A stretch of 43,971 bases of DNA from an uncultured bacterium (lineage in GTDB: Bacteria > Bacteroidota > Bacteroidia > Chitinophagales > CAIODY01): NCBI GenBank assembly GCA_903857255.1, contig CAIODY010000086.1, forward strand, positions 71,312-115,282, given 5' to 3'. The position numbers were made by a program, and so were the translations under genes. The notes beneath the pieces are model-generated. The model saw only the letters and a list, made by a program, of their open reading frames with translations. It searched no databases and was not told the origin of the DNA. Shown here piece by piece: positions 1 through 8,097 of the stretch; within the stretch, counting starts at the first letter, position 1; every line of letters starts with the position of its first letter.

Positions 1-1086
1 TGGTGGTTCGTAAATCCTGCCATGATTTTGCATGTGGTTACTTCCGTTTTGATTGTCGCTTGCCCTTGCTCATTGCTGCTTTCAGCCACATTTACATTTG
101 GAAATATGTTGCGCCATTTTGGTAAAAACAAAATGTATTTGAAAAACAATTCGGTGATTGAGTCTTTAGCAAAGGTGAATACGATTGTGTTTGATAAAAC
201 CGGAACGCTGACTGCACAACACTTTAACGATGTAAAATTTATTGGCAAAGAAAAGTTATCCAAAGAAAATGCTGCAATTATAAAATCAGTTTGTTCGCAT
301 TCATCACATCCATTGAGTAAAATGATTTGTGCTTTTTTAAAAGCAGATGAAAAATTGTTTGTTGAAAAATTTGAAGAAATAAAAGGGAAAGGAATCATTG
401 CAACAGTTAATAATCAAGTGGTGAAAATTGGTTCGGCTAATTTCATTTTCAATGCCGATGCGCCGCAAACTGCTACCACTGTGCATGTGGAAGTGAATCA
501 TATTTATGTTGGGCATTTTGAATTTGACAATCAGTACAGAAAAAATATTGACAAAGCAATTAGTGATTTGCAAAAAATGAATTACGAATTGCATGTTTTA
601 TCAGGCGATAATGATTCGGAAAAAAACAATCTGCAAAAATTATTTGGCGAAAAAGCTGTTTTAAAATTCAACCAAAATCCGCAAGATAAATTGCGTTATA
701 TCGAGCATTTGCAACAAGATAAAAACAGAAAAGTGTTGATGCTTGGTGATGGATTAAATGATGCCGGTGCATTGATGCAAAGCGATGCAGGTATTGCTGT
801 TACTGACAATACAGCTTTATTCACACCAGCCTGCGACGCCATTTTAGATGGCAATAAAATGGAAAAATTAGCAGCATTTATGCGCTATGCAAAAAGCGAA
901 AAGAAAATTGTGGCAGCAAGTTTTGTGTTATCCATTCTCTACAATATTGTTGGTGAATCATTTGCTGTGAGTTCGCATTTGTCGCCCATGGTAGCTGCTA
1001 TTTTGATGCCGTTGAGCAGCATTAGCATTGTACTTTTTGTAACAGCTGCTTCCTCTTTTTCAGCAAGGAAATTAAATTTGCAATAA
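1..1086 (+). CDS. Heavy-metal P1B-type ATPase, CcoI/FixI-like, C-terminal part (5' end outside window)
   Basis: The reading frame is open from base 1, so the N-terminal metal-binding domain and first helices lie outside the window. Visible are the membrane metal-site motif CPC (codons 61-69), the phosphorylation motif DKTGT (Asp codon 193-195), the P1B-type HP motif in SHPLS, the hinge GDGLND (from 745) and two C-terminal membrane segments. These define an inner-membrane soft-metal exporter. The stretch after CPC (SLLLS...GNMLRHFGKNK) resembles the CcoI/FixI copper ATPases of Bacteroidota that supply cbb3 oxidase, as I remember them. No ccoS or ccoN follows; the next gene is convergent gldH, 5 bp away. 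Family assignment is firm. The copper/CcoI role is inference. Confidence 0.85.
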   Translation, partial: WWFVNPAMILHVVTSVLIVACPCSLLLSATFTFGNMLRHFGKNKMYLKNNSVIESLAKVNTIVFDKTGTLTAQHFNDVKFIGKEKLSKENAAIIKSVCSHSSHPLSKMICAFLKADEKLFVEKFEEIKGKGIIATVNNQVVKIGSANFIFNADAPQTATTVHVEVNHIYVGHFEFDNQYRKNIDKAISDLQKMNYELHVLSGDNDSEKNNLQKLFGEKAVLKFNQNPQDKLRYIEHLQQDKNRKVLMLGDGLNDAGALMQSDAGIAVTDNTALFTPACDAILDGNKMEKLAAFMRYAKSEKKIVAASFVLSILYNIVGESFAVSSHLSPMVAAILMPLSSISIVLFVTAASSFSARKLNLQ

Positions 1087-1091
1087 AAATT

Positions 1092-1556
1092 TTATCGAGT
1101 TTTATCCAATCGCAAACCCACATTCATTACGGCTGGCAAAGGATTGATACGCATATCATGTTCGATACCAAAAGTGTATAAGCCTTTGTGTGGAAATTTA
1201 ATTTTTCTTTTCAATGGAATGCTAGCCATCCAAACACCATTCAAACCTTCGCCCAACCATTTGCCTTCTTTAGTTGCTAAATAAATTGGGATTCGTTCTT
1301 TCTGTTGTTTGCCTTCGGGGTTGCTGCCATGCAATTGCAGCCACATATTCATGTAAGGGTAATTATCTAAATGCCGAATGTTGACATTCAAATTATACAA
1401 CGCCGAAGTGTCATCAATATTCACTTTGAACTCGGGCACAAATTGACAATCCCAATTGAAATCAGGAATTTCAATATTTTTTTCATACACATTGTTCAAG
1501 TTGCAACTCACGAAGCAACTCAAACAAAAAAATAAAAAGAGGTTGATTTTTTTCAC
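1092..1556 (-). CDS. gldH: Gliding motility lipoprotein GldH
   Basis: A 154-residue protein with a hydrophobic N-terminus ending in a Cys at about residue 19 (FVSC followed by N), a plausible lipoprotein signal. The C-terminal NPLPAVMNVGLRL stretch and the overall length match GldH of the Bacteroidota gliding/T9SS apparatus as I know it. It would be an envelope lipoprotein supporting gliding or type IX secretion. The start codon is GTG; no better in-frame ATG precedes the signal sequence. It follows ricT by 9 bp on the same strand, a gene pair often seen together in this phylum, and the two are probably co-transcribed. Confidence 0.85.
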   Translation of the reverse strand: MKKINLFLFFCLSCFVSCNLNNVYEKNIEIPDFNWDCQFVPEFKVNIDDTSALYNLNVNIRHLDNYPYMNMWLQLHGSNPEGKQQKERIPIYLATKEGKWLGEGLNGVWMASIPLKRKIKFPHKGLYTFGIEHDMRINPLPAVMNVGLRLDKTR

Positions 1557-1565
1557 TGCAAAAAC

Positions 1566-2822
1566 TTATCTGTTCGGGTTGTTTCTATTTCTGTTTTGAT
1601 TAGGGTTTGGGCGGCGATTATTTTGCTGATTCGGATTGTTGCTCTTCGGCTTCACTTCCGTACTGGCAGCAGGATTCGGGTTGTTCGGTTTAGTATTTTG
1701 CGGTTTCGATTTGCTTTTGCTTTTTTTGCGTTGAGCAGTTCGGCGCAAACTACTTAATGAAGTTTGCCCAATCACATCAATGTATTCTTCCTTCGCCACT
1801 TTTGGTGTAATCTCTACTTGCAATTGTTCTAAATCAGCAGGCATTTTTCCTGCGCTGTTCATCGCTTTCAATTCACTTACTTTTTCAACAGTCAGTGGAT
1901 AAATCTTTGTGCTGCCTTTATAACTGTACCACATCAAATATTTGAAGATGTCCGACTTTTGCAAATACGCATCACCACGTTGTGTCTTAATCACATCCAC
2001 ATCTTTCGGAAAATCTTTTAAGGCTTCTAAATAGGTATCCAACTCATAATTCAAACAACATTTCAATCGCCCACATTGACCACTTAATTTTGTTTGATTG
2101 ATGGATAAATTTTGATAACGAGCAACGCCAATGTTTACATTTTTAAAATCAGTGAGCCAAGTGCTGCAACATAATTCTCTGCCGCATGAGCCCAAACCGC
2201 CCACCAATCCTGCTTCTTGCCTCGAGCCGATTTGTTTCATCTCCACCTTCACATTAAATTCACGAGCATACACTTTTATCAATTCTCTAAAATCAACTCT
2301 GCCATCAGCAATGTAATAAAAGATAGCACGTTTGCCATCGCCCTGATATTCCACATCGCTAATCTTCATATCCAATCGCATTTGCCGAGCAATTGCACGA
2401 GCTTTAATCATGCTTTGTTTTTCTTTGGCTCTGAAATCGTGCATCGTTTTTATTTCTTGTTCGGATGTTTTGCGAATCACTTTTTTCTCAATGCTGCGTT
2501 CTGTTTTTTCTAATTTTTTCAATTGCAATCTCACCAATTCGCCACTTAACGAAATTTCGCCAATCTCAACACCAATGCTTGATTCAACACATACGCAATC
2601 GCCTGTAATAAATTCTTGAGAAAGATTATAATAATAGCCTTTTCGTTGCCCGTTTTTAAATGATACTTCCACGATTGGGTATCGAGAGTCAATACCAGCA
2701 ATGGGCATATTCATCAGCCAATCGTGTGTATTCATTTTATTGCATGAGCCAGTGCCGCAACTGCCGTGGCTTTTGCAGCCTCCTGGTTTTCCATCTGTTG
2801 TTGAACAATTTCCGCAAGCCAT
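1566..2822 (-). CDS. ricT: RicT/PSP1-domain protein
   Basis: A 418-residue protein. The N-terminus is Cys-rich (CGNCSTTDG, then more Cys to about residue 28). A PSP1 domain covers roughly residues 80-280 and carries paired cysteine motifs GRELCCSTW and CGRLKCCLNYE, typical of RicT (YaaT). In Bacillus RicT joins a Fe-S-containing complex affecting RNase Y and phosphorelay; in Bacteroidota the role is less clear. The last 70 residues are a low-complexity Asn/Pro/Lys/Arg tail (repeats of NPNQ and NRN), which is probably disordered. The ATG start lies directly before the first Cys motif. gldH follows 9 bp downstream. Confidence 0.85.
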   Translation of the reverse strand: MACGNCSTTDGKPGGCKSHGSCGTGSCNKMNTHDWLMNMPIAGIDSRYPIVEVSFKNGQRKGYYYNLSQEFITGDCVCVESSIGVEIGEISLSGELVRLQLKKLEKTERSIEKKVIRKTSEQEIKTMHDFRAKEKQSMIKARAIARQMRLDMKISDVEYQGDGKRAIFYYIADGRVDFRELIKVYAREFNVKVEMKQIGSRQEAGLVGGLGSCGRELCCSTWLTDFKNVNIGVARYQNLSINQTKLSGQCGRLKCCLNYELDTYLEALKDFPKDVDVIKTQRGDAYLQKSDIFKYLMWYSYKGSTKIYPLTVEKVSELKAMNSAGKMPADLEQLQVEITPKVAKEEYIDVIGQTSLSSLRRTAQRKKSKSKSKPQNTKPNNPNPAASTEVKPKSNNPNQQNNRRPNPNQNRNRNNPNR

Positions 2823-2870
2823 ATATTTTGCATCCCGATTTATCAGGATAATTTTTAGTGATTAATTTTT

Positions 2871-2878
2871 CAAAAATA
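2871..2878 (-). promoter_or_regulatory. Candidate -7 box (TATTTTTG) upstream of ricT-gldH
   Basis: On the reverse strand this reads TATTTTTG, a full match to the Bacteroidota -7 consensus TAnnTTTG, 48 bp upstream of the ricT ATG. I see no TTG at the ideal -33 spacing, so this is only a candidate. Confidence 0.35.
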
Positions 2879-2962
2879 CAAAGGCTTTGCAAATGGAGGT
2901 AGTAATCTATTAAGCATTTGTTAAAAGCAAAACGCTGAAAAGTTCACTTCGTAAATTTTCTT

Positions 2963-2970
2963 TACTTTCG
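2963..2970 (+). promoter_or_regulatory. Candidate -7 box (TACTTTCG) for the secreted thioredoxin-fold gene
   Basis: TACTTTCG has one mismatch to TAnnTTTG and ends 18 bp before the ATG at 2989. No convincing -33 element is visible. The spacing resembles other candidate boxes in this window. Confidence 0.3.
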
Positions 2971-2988
2971 TTTGCTAAAATTATTTGC

Positions 2989-3783
2989 ATGCAAAAAATA
3001 TTGTTGAGTTTTTTATTGATTTCGGTATATCATTTTTCAAATGCACAATTGTTGCAGGAAAAGGGAATGCACATTGAGCATACCTCTTACAACGATGCGT
3101 TTGCAAAAGCTCGTGCTGAAAATAAAAATTTGTTTATTGATTGCTATACCACTTGGTGTGGTCCGTGTAAAATGATGGCGAAAAATACTTTTACCGACGA
3201 TACAGTTGGTTTGTTTTTCAATCATTATTTTGTTTGCTACAAACAAGATATGGAGCACAATGAAGGTCCGCAATTGGCTAATATTTTTCACATTGAAGCT
3301 TATCCAACCTTTGTTTTCATCCGACCAAATGGTGATATTTTTTACAGAGCAATGGGCTTTATGCCGCCGAAAAATTTTATTGAATCGACACTTTCGGCGT
3401 TGGGTGCTGATGCCAATTTAGATTCATTAAAAGCTCGTGGTAAAAAACAAAAATTATCTAATTTTGATTTGATTTCTGTTCTATTGCTTTCGCAATATTA
3501 TCATGTTGATTATGAAAAATATTTGAGCGATTATTTTGAATCAAACCCACAAAACACTTGGAATAGTTTTGCAAATTTTGAAATCATCAAACAATATTCT
3601 CAAAATATTCTTTCACCCGAAGTGCAATATGTTTTGAAAAATAAAACTGATTTTGAAAAAATCCACGGTAAGGATGAAGTAGATAATGTGCTGAAACGTA
3701 TTGCTGAAGCCAATTTCAAATCATCTGATAAGAAAAAAGCAAAAGCAGCGCAAAAGGCTTTAGAAGAAATAAATAAAAAGTAA
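2989..3783 (+). CDS. Secreted thioredoxin-fold protein (DUF255/thioredoxin_7-like)
   Basis: 264 residues with a signal peptide (hydrophobic residues 4-18, likely cleavage after NAQ). Next comes a thioredoxin fold with the active-site motif WCGPCK at about residues 56-61 and the cis-Pro region EAYPTFVF. The C-terminal ~130 residues are Lys/Asn-rich and helical, without a motif I recognise. It probably acts as a periplasmic thiol-disulfide reductase or chaperone; the substrate is unknown. It stands alone between divergent ricT and the downstream nucleotidyltransferase. The long C-terminal extension separates it from simple TrxA or TlpA proteins. Confidence 0.8.
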   Translation: MQKILLSFLLISVYHFSNAQLLQEKGMHIEHTSYNDAFAKARAENKNLFIDCYTTWCGPCKMMAKNTFTDDTVGLFFNHYFVCYKQDMEHNEGPQLANIFHIEAYPTFVFIRPNGDIFYRAMGFMPPKNFIESTLSALGADANLDSLKARGKKQKLSNFDLISVLLLSQYYHVDYEKYLSDYFESNPQNTWNSFANFEIIKQYSQNILSPEVQYVLKNKTDFEKIHGKDEVDNVLKRIAEANFKSSDKKKAKAAQKALEEINKK

Positions 3784-3808
3784 ACTGATTTTAAAATCAT
3801 TATTGCTA

Positions 3809-3816
3809 TAACTTTG
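3809..3816 (+). promoter_or_regulatory. -7 box TAACTTTG for the nucleotidyltransferase gene
   Basis: TAACTTTG is a perfect match to TAnnTTTG and lies 23 bp before the ATG at 3840. A TG dinucleotide at 3786-3787 sits 21 bp upstream, where the -33 element would be. Confidence 0.5.
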
Positions 3817-3839
3817 CTTACTTCTTTTTCTCATTTATT

Positions 3840-4835
3840 ATGAAAGCAATTATTCCCGTAGCAGGCGCAGGTACTCGATTGCGACCGCATACTTACACAC
3901 AACCCAAAGCATTAATTCCGGTGGGTGGCAAAACAATTTTGTCGTTTATCATTGATGATTTAATTCAAGTTGGTGTAAACGATTTTGTGTTTGTGATTGG
4001 CTACTTGGGCGATAAAATTAAAGAGTATGTACAAAAACATTATCCCAATTTAAAAGCTGAATTTGTTGAACAAAAAGACAGAGAAGGATTGGGGCAAGCA
4101 ATTTGGTTAACGAAAGATTTGATTGACCAAACCAAGCCACTCATTATTGTTTTGGGCGATACTATTTTAGATTTGGATTGGAAAGATGTGGTGAATTGCA
4201 ATGAAAATTGTTTGGGTGTAAAAAAAGTGGATGACCCTCGAGGCTTTGGTTTAGCCGAATTGAACGACAAAAATGAAATTATAAAAGTTTTAGAAAAACC
4301 CAACATCCCAAAAACAAATTTGGCATTAGTTGGCTTGTATAAAATTGGCAATACCAAAGCGTTGATGGAAGCTTTGGATTATAACATCGCTAACAATATC
4401 AGAACAATGGACGAGTTTCATTTAACTGATGCGTTGCAACGCATGATTGATAACGGTGTAATTTTCAAACCTACCAAAGTGAACAATTGGTTTGATTGCG
4501 GCAAAAAAGATGTGCTGTTAGAAACCAATTCATTACTGCTGAAACGCATGGAGGACAAGGGTTCTGTGGTTTATCACTTTCAAAACACCATTATTATTCC
4601 GCCAGTAGCTATTGGAAAAGATTGCAATATTTTTGGTTCCATCATTGGTCCGAATGTAGCCATTGGCGAAGGTAGTATTGTGCACCATTCCATCGTTAAA
4701 AATTCCATCATTGGTGATTTTGCAAAATTAGAACAAGTGGTTTTGCATGAAAGTGTGGTGGGTAGCGATGCTATGATTAAAGGTATGAGCCAAAGCTTAA
4801 ACATTGGCGATAATACCGAAATTGATTTGAGTTAA
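3840..4835 (+). CDS. Sugar-phosphate nucleotidyltransferase with left-handed beta-helix tail
   Basis: 331 residues. The N-terminal ~235 form a nucleotidyltransferase fold starting with the pyrophosphorylase signature GAGTRLRP (residues 9-16) followed by the conserved PKALIPVGGK. From about residue 245 there are hexapeptide-type repeats (IIGPNVAIGEGSIV, SIIGDFAKLEQ) building a left-handed beta-helix. This architecture fits glucose-1-phosphate thymidylyl/uridylyltransferase-like or GlmU-like enzymes making NDP-sugars for envelope glycans. The exact nucleotide and sugar cannot be told from sequence. The gene appears monocistronic, with its own promoter-like box and a terminator-like hairpin after it. 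Confidence 0.85.
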   Translation: MKAIIPVAGAGTRLRPHTYTQPKALIPVGGKTILSFIIDDLIQVGVNDFVFVIGYLGDKIKEYVQKHYPNLKAEFVEQKDREGLGQAIWLTKDLIDQTKPLIIVLGDTILDLDWKDVVNCNENCLGVKKVDDPRGFGLAELNDKNEIIKVLEKPNIPKTNLALVGLYKIGNTKALMEALDYNIANNIRTMDEFHLTDALQRMIDNGVIFKPTKVNNWFDCGKKDVLLETNSLLLKRMEDKGSVVYHFQNTIIIPPVAIGKDCNIFGSIIGPNVAIGEGSIVHHSIVKNSIIGDFAKLEQVVLHESVVGSDAMIKGMSQSLNIGDNTEIDLS

Positions 4836-4850
4836 AGTGTTCTGCTTTAT

Positions 4851-4889
4851 AAAAAAGCCTTAATTCAATTCTTAATTCGGACTTTTTAT
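4851..4889 (+). terminator. Terminator-like hairpin after the nucleotidyltransferase gene
   Basis: An imperfect inverted repeat (AAAAGCCTTAATT against AATTCGGACTTTT, with bulges) is followed by a T-rich run, 15 bp after the stop codon. Bulges make this less certain than the terminator at 8044. Confidence 0.45.
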
Positions 4890-5017
4890 TGTGTATTTAT
4901 CGATTGAACATAAACCGATGATAAAAAATTGGTGGATTAAATACAGTCTGTATTATTTTTTTCTTCTTAAAATTTATTGTGTTTAATTTGCTCTGCATTT
5001 TTTGCAAATACTAGCTA

Positions 5018-6118
5018 TTGAATTGGTTTAAAAAAATAATTTTATGTTTCAACGCCATAGCAGCCTTGCTGTTATTGGCAACTGTGTTTAATCAGTTCGT
5101 CAGCCCACATCAATTATGGTGGTTGTCATTTTTAGGATTGGGATTTCCGTATTTAGTCGTCGCCAATTTTTTGTTTTTTTTATTTTGGATAATTCAAAAA
5201 AAATGGTGGTTGCTCATTTCATTATTCGCCATTGCAAGTAATTATAAAAATATTCAACACAGTGTAGCTTATGGTGATGAAAAGCCTTTTCAGGCAAGTG
5301 ATTTAAGCATTATTAAGGTAATGAGTTTTAATGCTCGAATATTTGATTTGTATGAATACGATGACAAAAAAAATCATCGAGAAGATGAAATTGATTTCAT
5401 TAAAAATGAACACCCGAATATTATTTGCATTCAGGAATTTTATACTTCTGAAAATAAAATTGAAAAACCTTACAACACTATAAAACGCTTAACGGAAGAG
5501 GTTGGCTATAAATATTTTCATTTCTACAATTCCTCTACTTTAAGAAAAAACGACCATTGGGGAATGGCAATTTTTAGTGATTTTGAAATTGATGAATCAA
5601 CTGATATTGATTTTGGTTTGCACACCGAAAACGAAGCTTGTTATTGCGATGTAAAAATTCATGACAAAAAATATCGCATCATCAGTACACATTTGCAATC
5701 AGTTTATTTTGGTAAACAAGATTACAAATATTTAGACAATTTAAAATTAGCAGATGATGAAGATGTAAATGCTGGCAAAAGAATTTTACGAAAACTAAAA
5801 CGTGGCTTTGTTCGCCGAGCTGAGCAAGCTGAAAGAGTAGCGAGTATTATTGGTGAAAGCCCTTATCCAGTAATACTTTGCGGCGATTTCAATGATACGC
5901 CAGCATCGTATGCTTATCACACCATCAGCGAAAAACTACAAGATAATTTTTTGGTGGCAAGCAAAGGCATTGGCACTTCGTACATTTCAAAATTCCCATT
6001 TTTACGAATTGATTATATGCTGACTGATAAAAAATTGGAAGTGATGAAATTTAAAACGATGAACGAAAAAATCATGTCAGACCATTATCCAATAATGAGC
6101 TGGATAAAATTGAATTAA
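5018..6118 (+). CDS. Membrane-anchored endonuclease/exonuclease/phosphatase-family protein
   Basis: 366 residues. The N-terminal ~80 carry hydrophobic segments, likely two or three membrane helices. The C-terminal ~270 are an EEP domain with SFNARIF (metal/Asn), IQEFY (catalytic Glu), THLQS, CGDFNDTP (Asp-Asn pair), RIDYML and the terminal MSDHYP. All usual catalytic positions appear intact, so it should be an active metal-dependent phosphodiesterase or phosphatase outside the cytoplasmic membrane. The substrate could be nucleic acid, lipid or sugar phosphate. The start is TTG; there is no ATG in frame before the first helix. A near-consensus box (TAATTTG, 4984-4990) lies 27 bp upstream. Confidence 0.8.
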   Translation: MNWFKKIILCFNAIAALLLLATVFNQFVSPHQLWWLSFLGLGFPYLVVANFLFFLFWIIQKKWWLLISLFAIASNYKNIQHSVAYGDEKPFQASDLSIIKVMSFNARIFDLYEYDDKKNHREDEIDFIKNEHPNIICIQEFYTSENKIEKPYNTIKRLTEEVGYKYFHFYNSSTLRKNDHWGMAIFSDFEIDESTDIDFGLHTENEACYCDVKIHDKKYRIISTHLQSVYFGKQDYKYLDNLKLADDEDVNAGKRILRKLKRGFVRRAEQAERVASIIGESPYPVILCGDFNDTPASYAYHTISEKLQDNFLVASKGIGTSYISKFPFLRIDYMLTDKKLEVMKFKTMNEKIMSDHYPIMSWIKLN

Positions 6119-6119
6119 T

Positions 6120-6127
6120 TACTTTTG
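6120..6127 (+). promoter_or_regulatory. -7 box TACTTTTG for the small coiled-coil gene
   Basis: TACTTTTG matches TAnnTTTG exactly and ends 19 bp before the ATG at 6147. A TG at 6101-6102 is near the -33 position. It starts 1 bp after the preceding stop codon, so the small gene may have its own promoter. Confidence 0.45.
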
Positions 6128-6146
6128 ACAAAAAATATTAGCCATC

Positions 6147-6464
6147 ATGCAAGAAGCACTGCAATCATTACAAGCCATTCAAGAAAAAATTGCGTTAGTT
6201 CAACAACGCATTGACCAACAAAAAAAAGAGATAGATGAATTGTTGGTAGAGAAAGAAATTTTAGCCGAGCAACTAAAAAAATCGGAAGATGAAAAAGCTA
6301 CCCAACATGCTACAATGGCTGATTTGGAAGCACAAGTGCAAGTATTGAAATTAGCAAAATCATTGAGTGATGAGGATGAAACAAAAAAAGCTGAATTGAA
6401 AAAAATGATTTCTTCGATGATTAAAGAAGTGGATAAATGTTTGGCTGTGGTGAATGTGAATTGA
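6147..6464 (+). CDS. Small coiled-coil protein, Bacteroidota-specific type
   Basis: 105 residues, nearly all predicted coiled coil (heptad-rich from residue 5 to 75, with many Gln, Glu and Lys), ending in IKEVDKCLAVVNVN. The ending resembles the small coiled-coil proteins encoded next to zapA in many Bacteroidota (consensus roughly IREIDKCIALL, from memory), but no zapA is present here. A cytoplasmic scaffolding role, perhaps in cell division, is inference. It is separated by 28 bp from the EEP gene and ends in a terminator-like hairpin shared with the convergent GH3 gene. Confidence 0.65.
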   Translation: MQEALQSLQAIQEKIALVQQRIDQQKKEIDELLVEKEILAEQLKKSEDEKATQHATMADLEAQVQVLKLAKSLSDEDETKKAELKKMISSMIKEVDKCLAVVNVN

Positions 6465-6482
6465 TTTTTTTGAAATCAATTC
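6458..6482. terminator. Bidirectional terminator-like hairpin between convergent genes
   Basis: A perfect 10-bp stem (GAATTGATTT paired with AAATCAATTC) with a 5-base loop overlaps the stop codon of the coiled-coil gene. It lies between it and the convergent GH3 gene ending at 6487. Flanking T/A runs are short, so strength is uncertain. Confidence 0.5.
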
Positions 6483-6486
6483 CATT

Positions 6487-8019
6487 TTAATCGAACGTAA
6501 TAAATTTTTTCCAACGTTCTAATTGTTCGCCTTTTATTACTCGTGGAAATTTTATTTGTGCGCCAACTTTACCTTCTTGTTTTAAAAAGTCAAGAAATTT
6601 TTGATTGGGTAAAATTTCAACAAACACCTCTTTCAATGCTGAAGTTCGTTCGGTATCGTAATCATCATTGATGGTTCGTAAATGTGCATCAATTTTTTGT
6701 TTAACCATATTGGCATCAACATTTGTTTCATCACAGCCAATATACCAGCGATGAGCAAAAAGATTTCCAAATTTTTCGGCGCATACGGTGTATTCATTGA
6801 ATTCTACATTCATCTCATCAGCCGCTACGCTAATGGCTTTGCTCATATTTTCAACGCTCAAATGTTCGCCAGTGATGCTTAAGAAATGTTTTGTTCTGCC
6901 AGTGATAACTATTTCGGCTTTTGCCACATCAGTAAATCGAATCACATCGCCAATTAAATATCGCCATGTGCCAGCGCAAGTGCTGATGAGCATGGCATAA
7001 TCAACATCGGGTTTGACTTCGTGAATCAAATACGTTTTTGATTCGTCAATTACATCACCATCGTCATTAAAATGTTGCTCATCAAAAGGGATAAATTCAA
7101 AGAAAATTCCACCATTCAAAATCATGGTCATGCTACCTTGGTCAGGTCGAGTTTGAAAAGCAAAATAACCTTCGCTCGATAAATAGCTTTCCATAAGCTG
7201 CACTTTTTTACCAAACAATTTTTCAAATGATTTCCGATAAGGGTCAAAGGCAACGCCGCTATGAATGTATAAATTCAAGTTGGGCCAAATATCATGAATG
7301 GTTTTGAGGTTGTATTTTTCGATAATCTTTTCTAATAACAATTGCACCCACGATGGAATGCCAACAATAAAACCGATATCCCAATTGGGTGCTGAATTAA
7401 TAATTTGCTCTAATTTTTTCTCCCAATTTTTCTGCGCTGCAATTTTGCTGCCTGGTTTGTAATAGCGTTGAAACCATAATGGGCGGTTCTTTGCGCTGAT
7501 GCCACTTAAATCGCCTTCGTAATATTTGTGTTTGAAAGTTAGTTTGGTGCTGCCGCCAATTAAAAGTGCTCCTTTCCAAAAAGTTTCATCAGGTAAATCA
7601 AATTTGCTCAATTGAATCACTTGCCTTACACTTGTTCGTTTGATGCTTTTTAGCATATCAGCAGTTACCGGAATTCGCTTGCTGGCTGATTCGCTGGTGC
7701 CGCTGCTTAATGCAAAATATTTTACTTTGCCAGGCCAGCAAACATTTTGAGTGCCTTCTAATGTTTTATACCACCATTCGTTGAATAATTTGTTGTAAGT
7801 GAAAATGGGAACATTTTTTTTGAAAACAGCTGTGGTTTCTTTTTTGCTTTCAAGCACTTGATTAAATTGGTAATGAACGCCAAACTCAGTGTATTGCGCT
7901 TGTTTGAGCAATTTAATTAGTTGCGTATGTTGATTTTTTTCAGGCGAAAGATGAGTGCCTCTTTCAAATCTTTTTCTAAGGCTTAAAGTGTTTTTTACAA
8001 TACTGCCAAGAATATTCAT
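6487..8019 (-). CDS. GH3-family acyl-adenylating enzyme
   Basis: 510 residues matching the GH3 (auxin-responsive) superfamily across its length. The nucleotide-binding motif SSGTSESASKRIPVT is near residue 105, the SYLSSEGYFAFQ motif is mid-protein, and YLIGDVIRFTDV and GRTKHFLSITGEHLS precede the C-terminal domain. Plant GH3 proteins adenylate small carboxylic acids and conjugate them to amino acids. The bacterial substrates are, to my knowledge, not established. The enzyme has no signal peptide and should be cytosolic. It is isolated from the upstream gene by a strong terminator at 8044-8077. Confidence 0.85.
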   Translation of the reverse strand: MNILGSIVKNTLSLRKRFERGTHLSPEKNQHTQLIKLLKQAQYTEFGVHYQFNQVLESKKETTAVFKKNVPIFTYNKLFNEWWYKTLEGTQNVCWPGKVKYFALSSGTSESASKRIPVTADMLKSIKRTSVRQVIQLSKFDLPDETFWKGALLIGGSTKLTFKHKYYEGDLSGISAKNRPLWFQRYYKPGSKIAAQKNWEKKLEQIINSAPNWDIGFIVGIPSWVQLLLEKIIEKYNLKTIHDIWPNLNLYIHSGVAFDPYRKSFEKLFGKKVQLMESYLSSEGYFAFQTRPDQGSMTMILNGGIFFEFIPFDEQHFNDDGDVIDESKTYLIHEVKPDVDYAMLISTCAGTWRYLIGDVIRFTDVAKAEIVITGRTKHFLSITGEHLSVENMSKAISVAADEMNVEFNEYTVCAEKFGNLFAHRWYIGCDETNVDANMVKQKIDAHLRTINDDYDTERTSALKEVFVEILPNQKFLDFLKQEGKVGAQIKFPRVIKGEQLERWKKFITFD

Positions 8020-8043
8020 TGATTGGATTTCGGGTTAAAAAAA

Positions 8044-8077
8044 ACAGTCCCGACAATCATTTGATTATCGGGACTGT
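8044..8077 (-). terminator. Rho-independent terminator of the PKD/T9SS exoprotein gene
   Basis: ACAGTCCCGA pairs with TCGGGACTGT, extended past one mismatch by five more pairs around a two-base loop. On the reverse strand the stem is followed at once by a run of eight T residues. It lies 20 bp after the stop codon of the reverse gene ending at 8098. Confidence 0.85.
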
Positions 8078-8097
8078 AAAGTTAATAGATTAACTGA

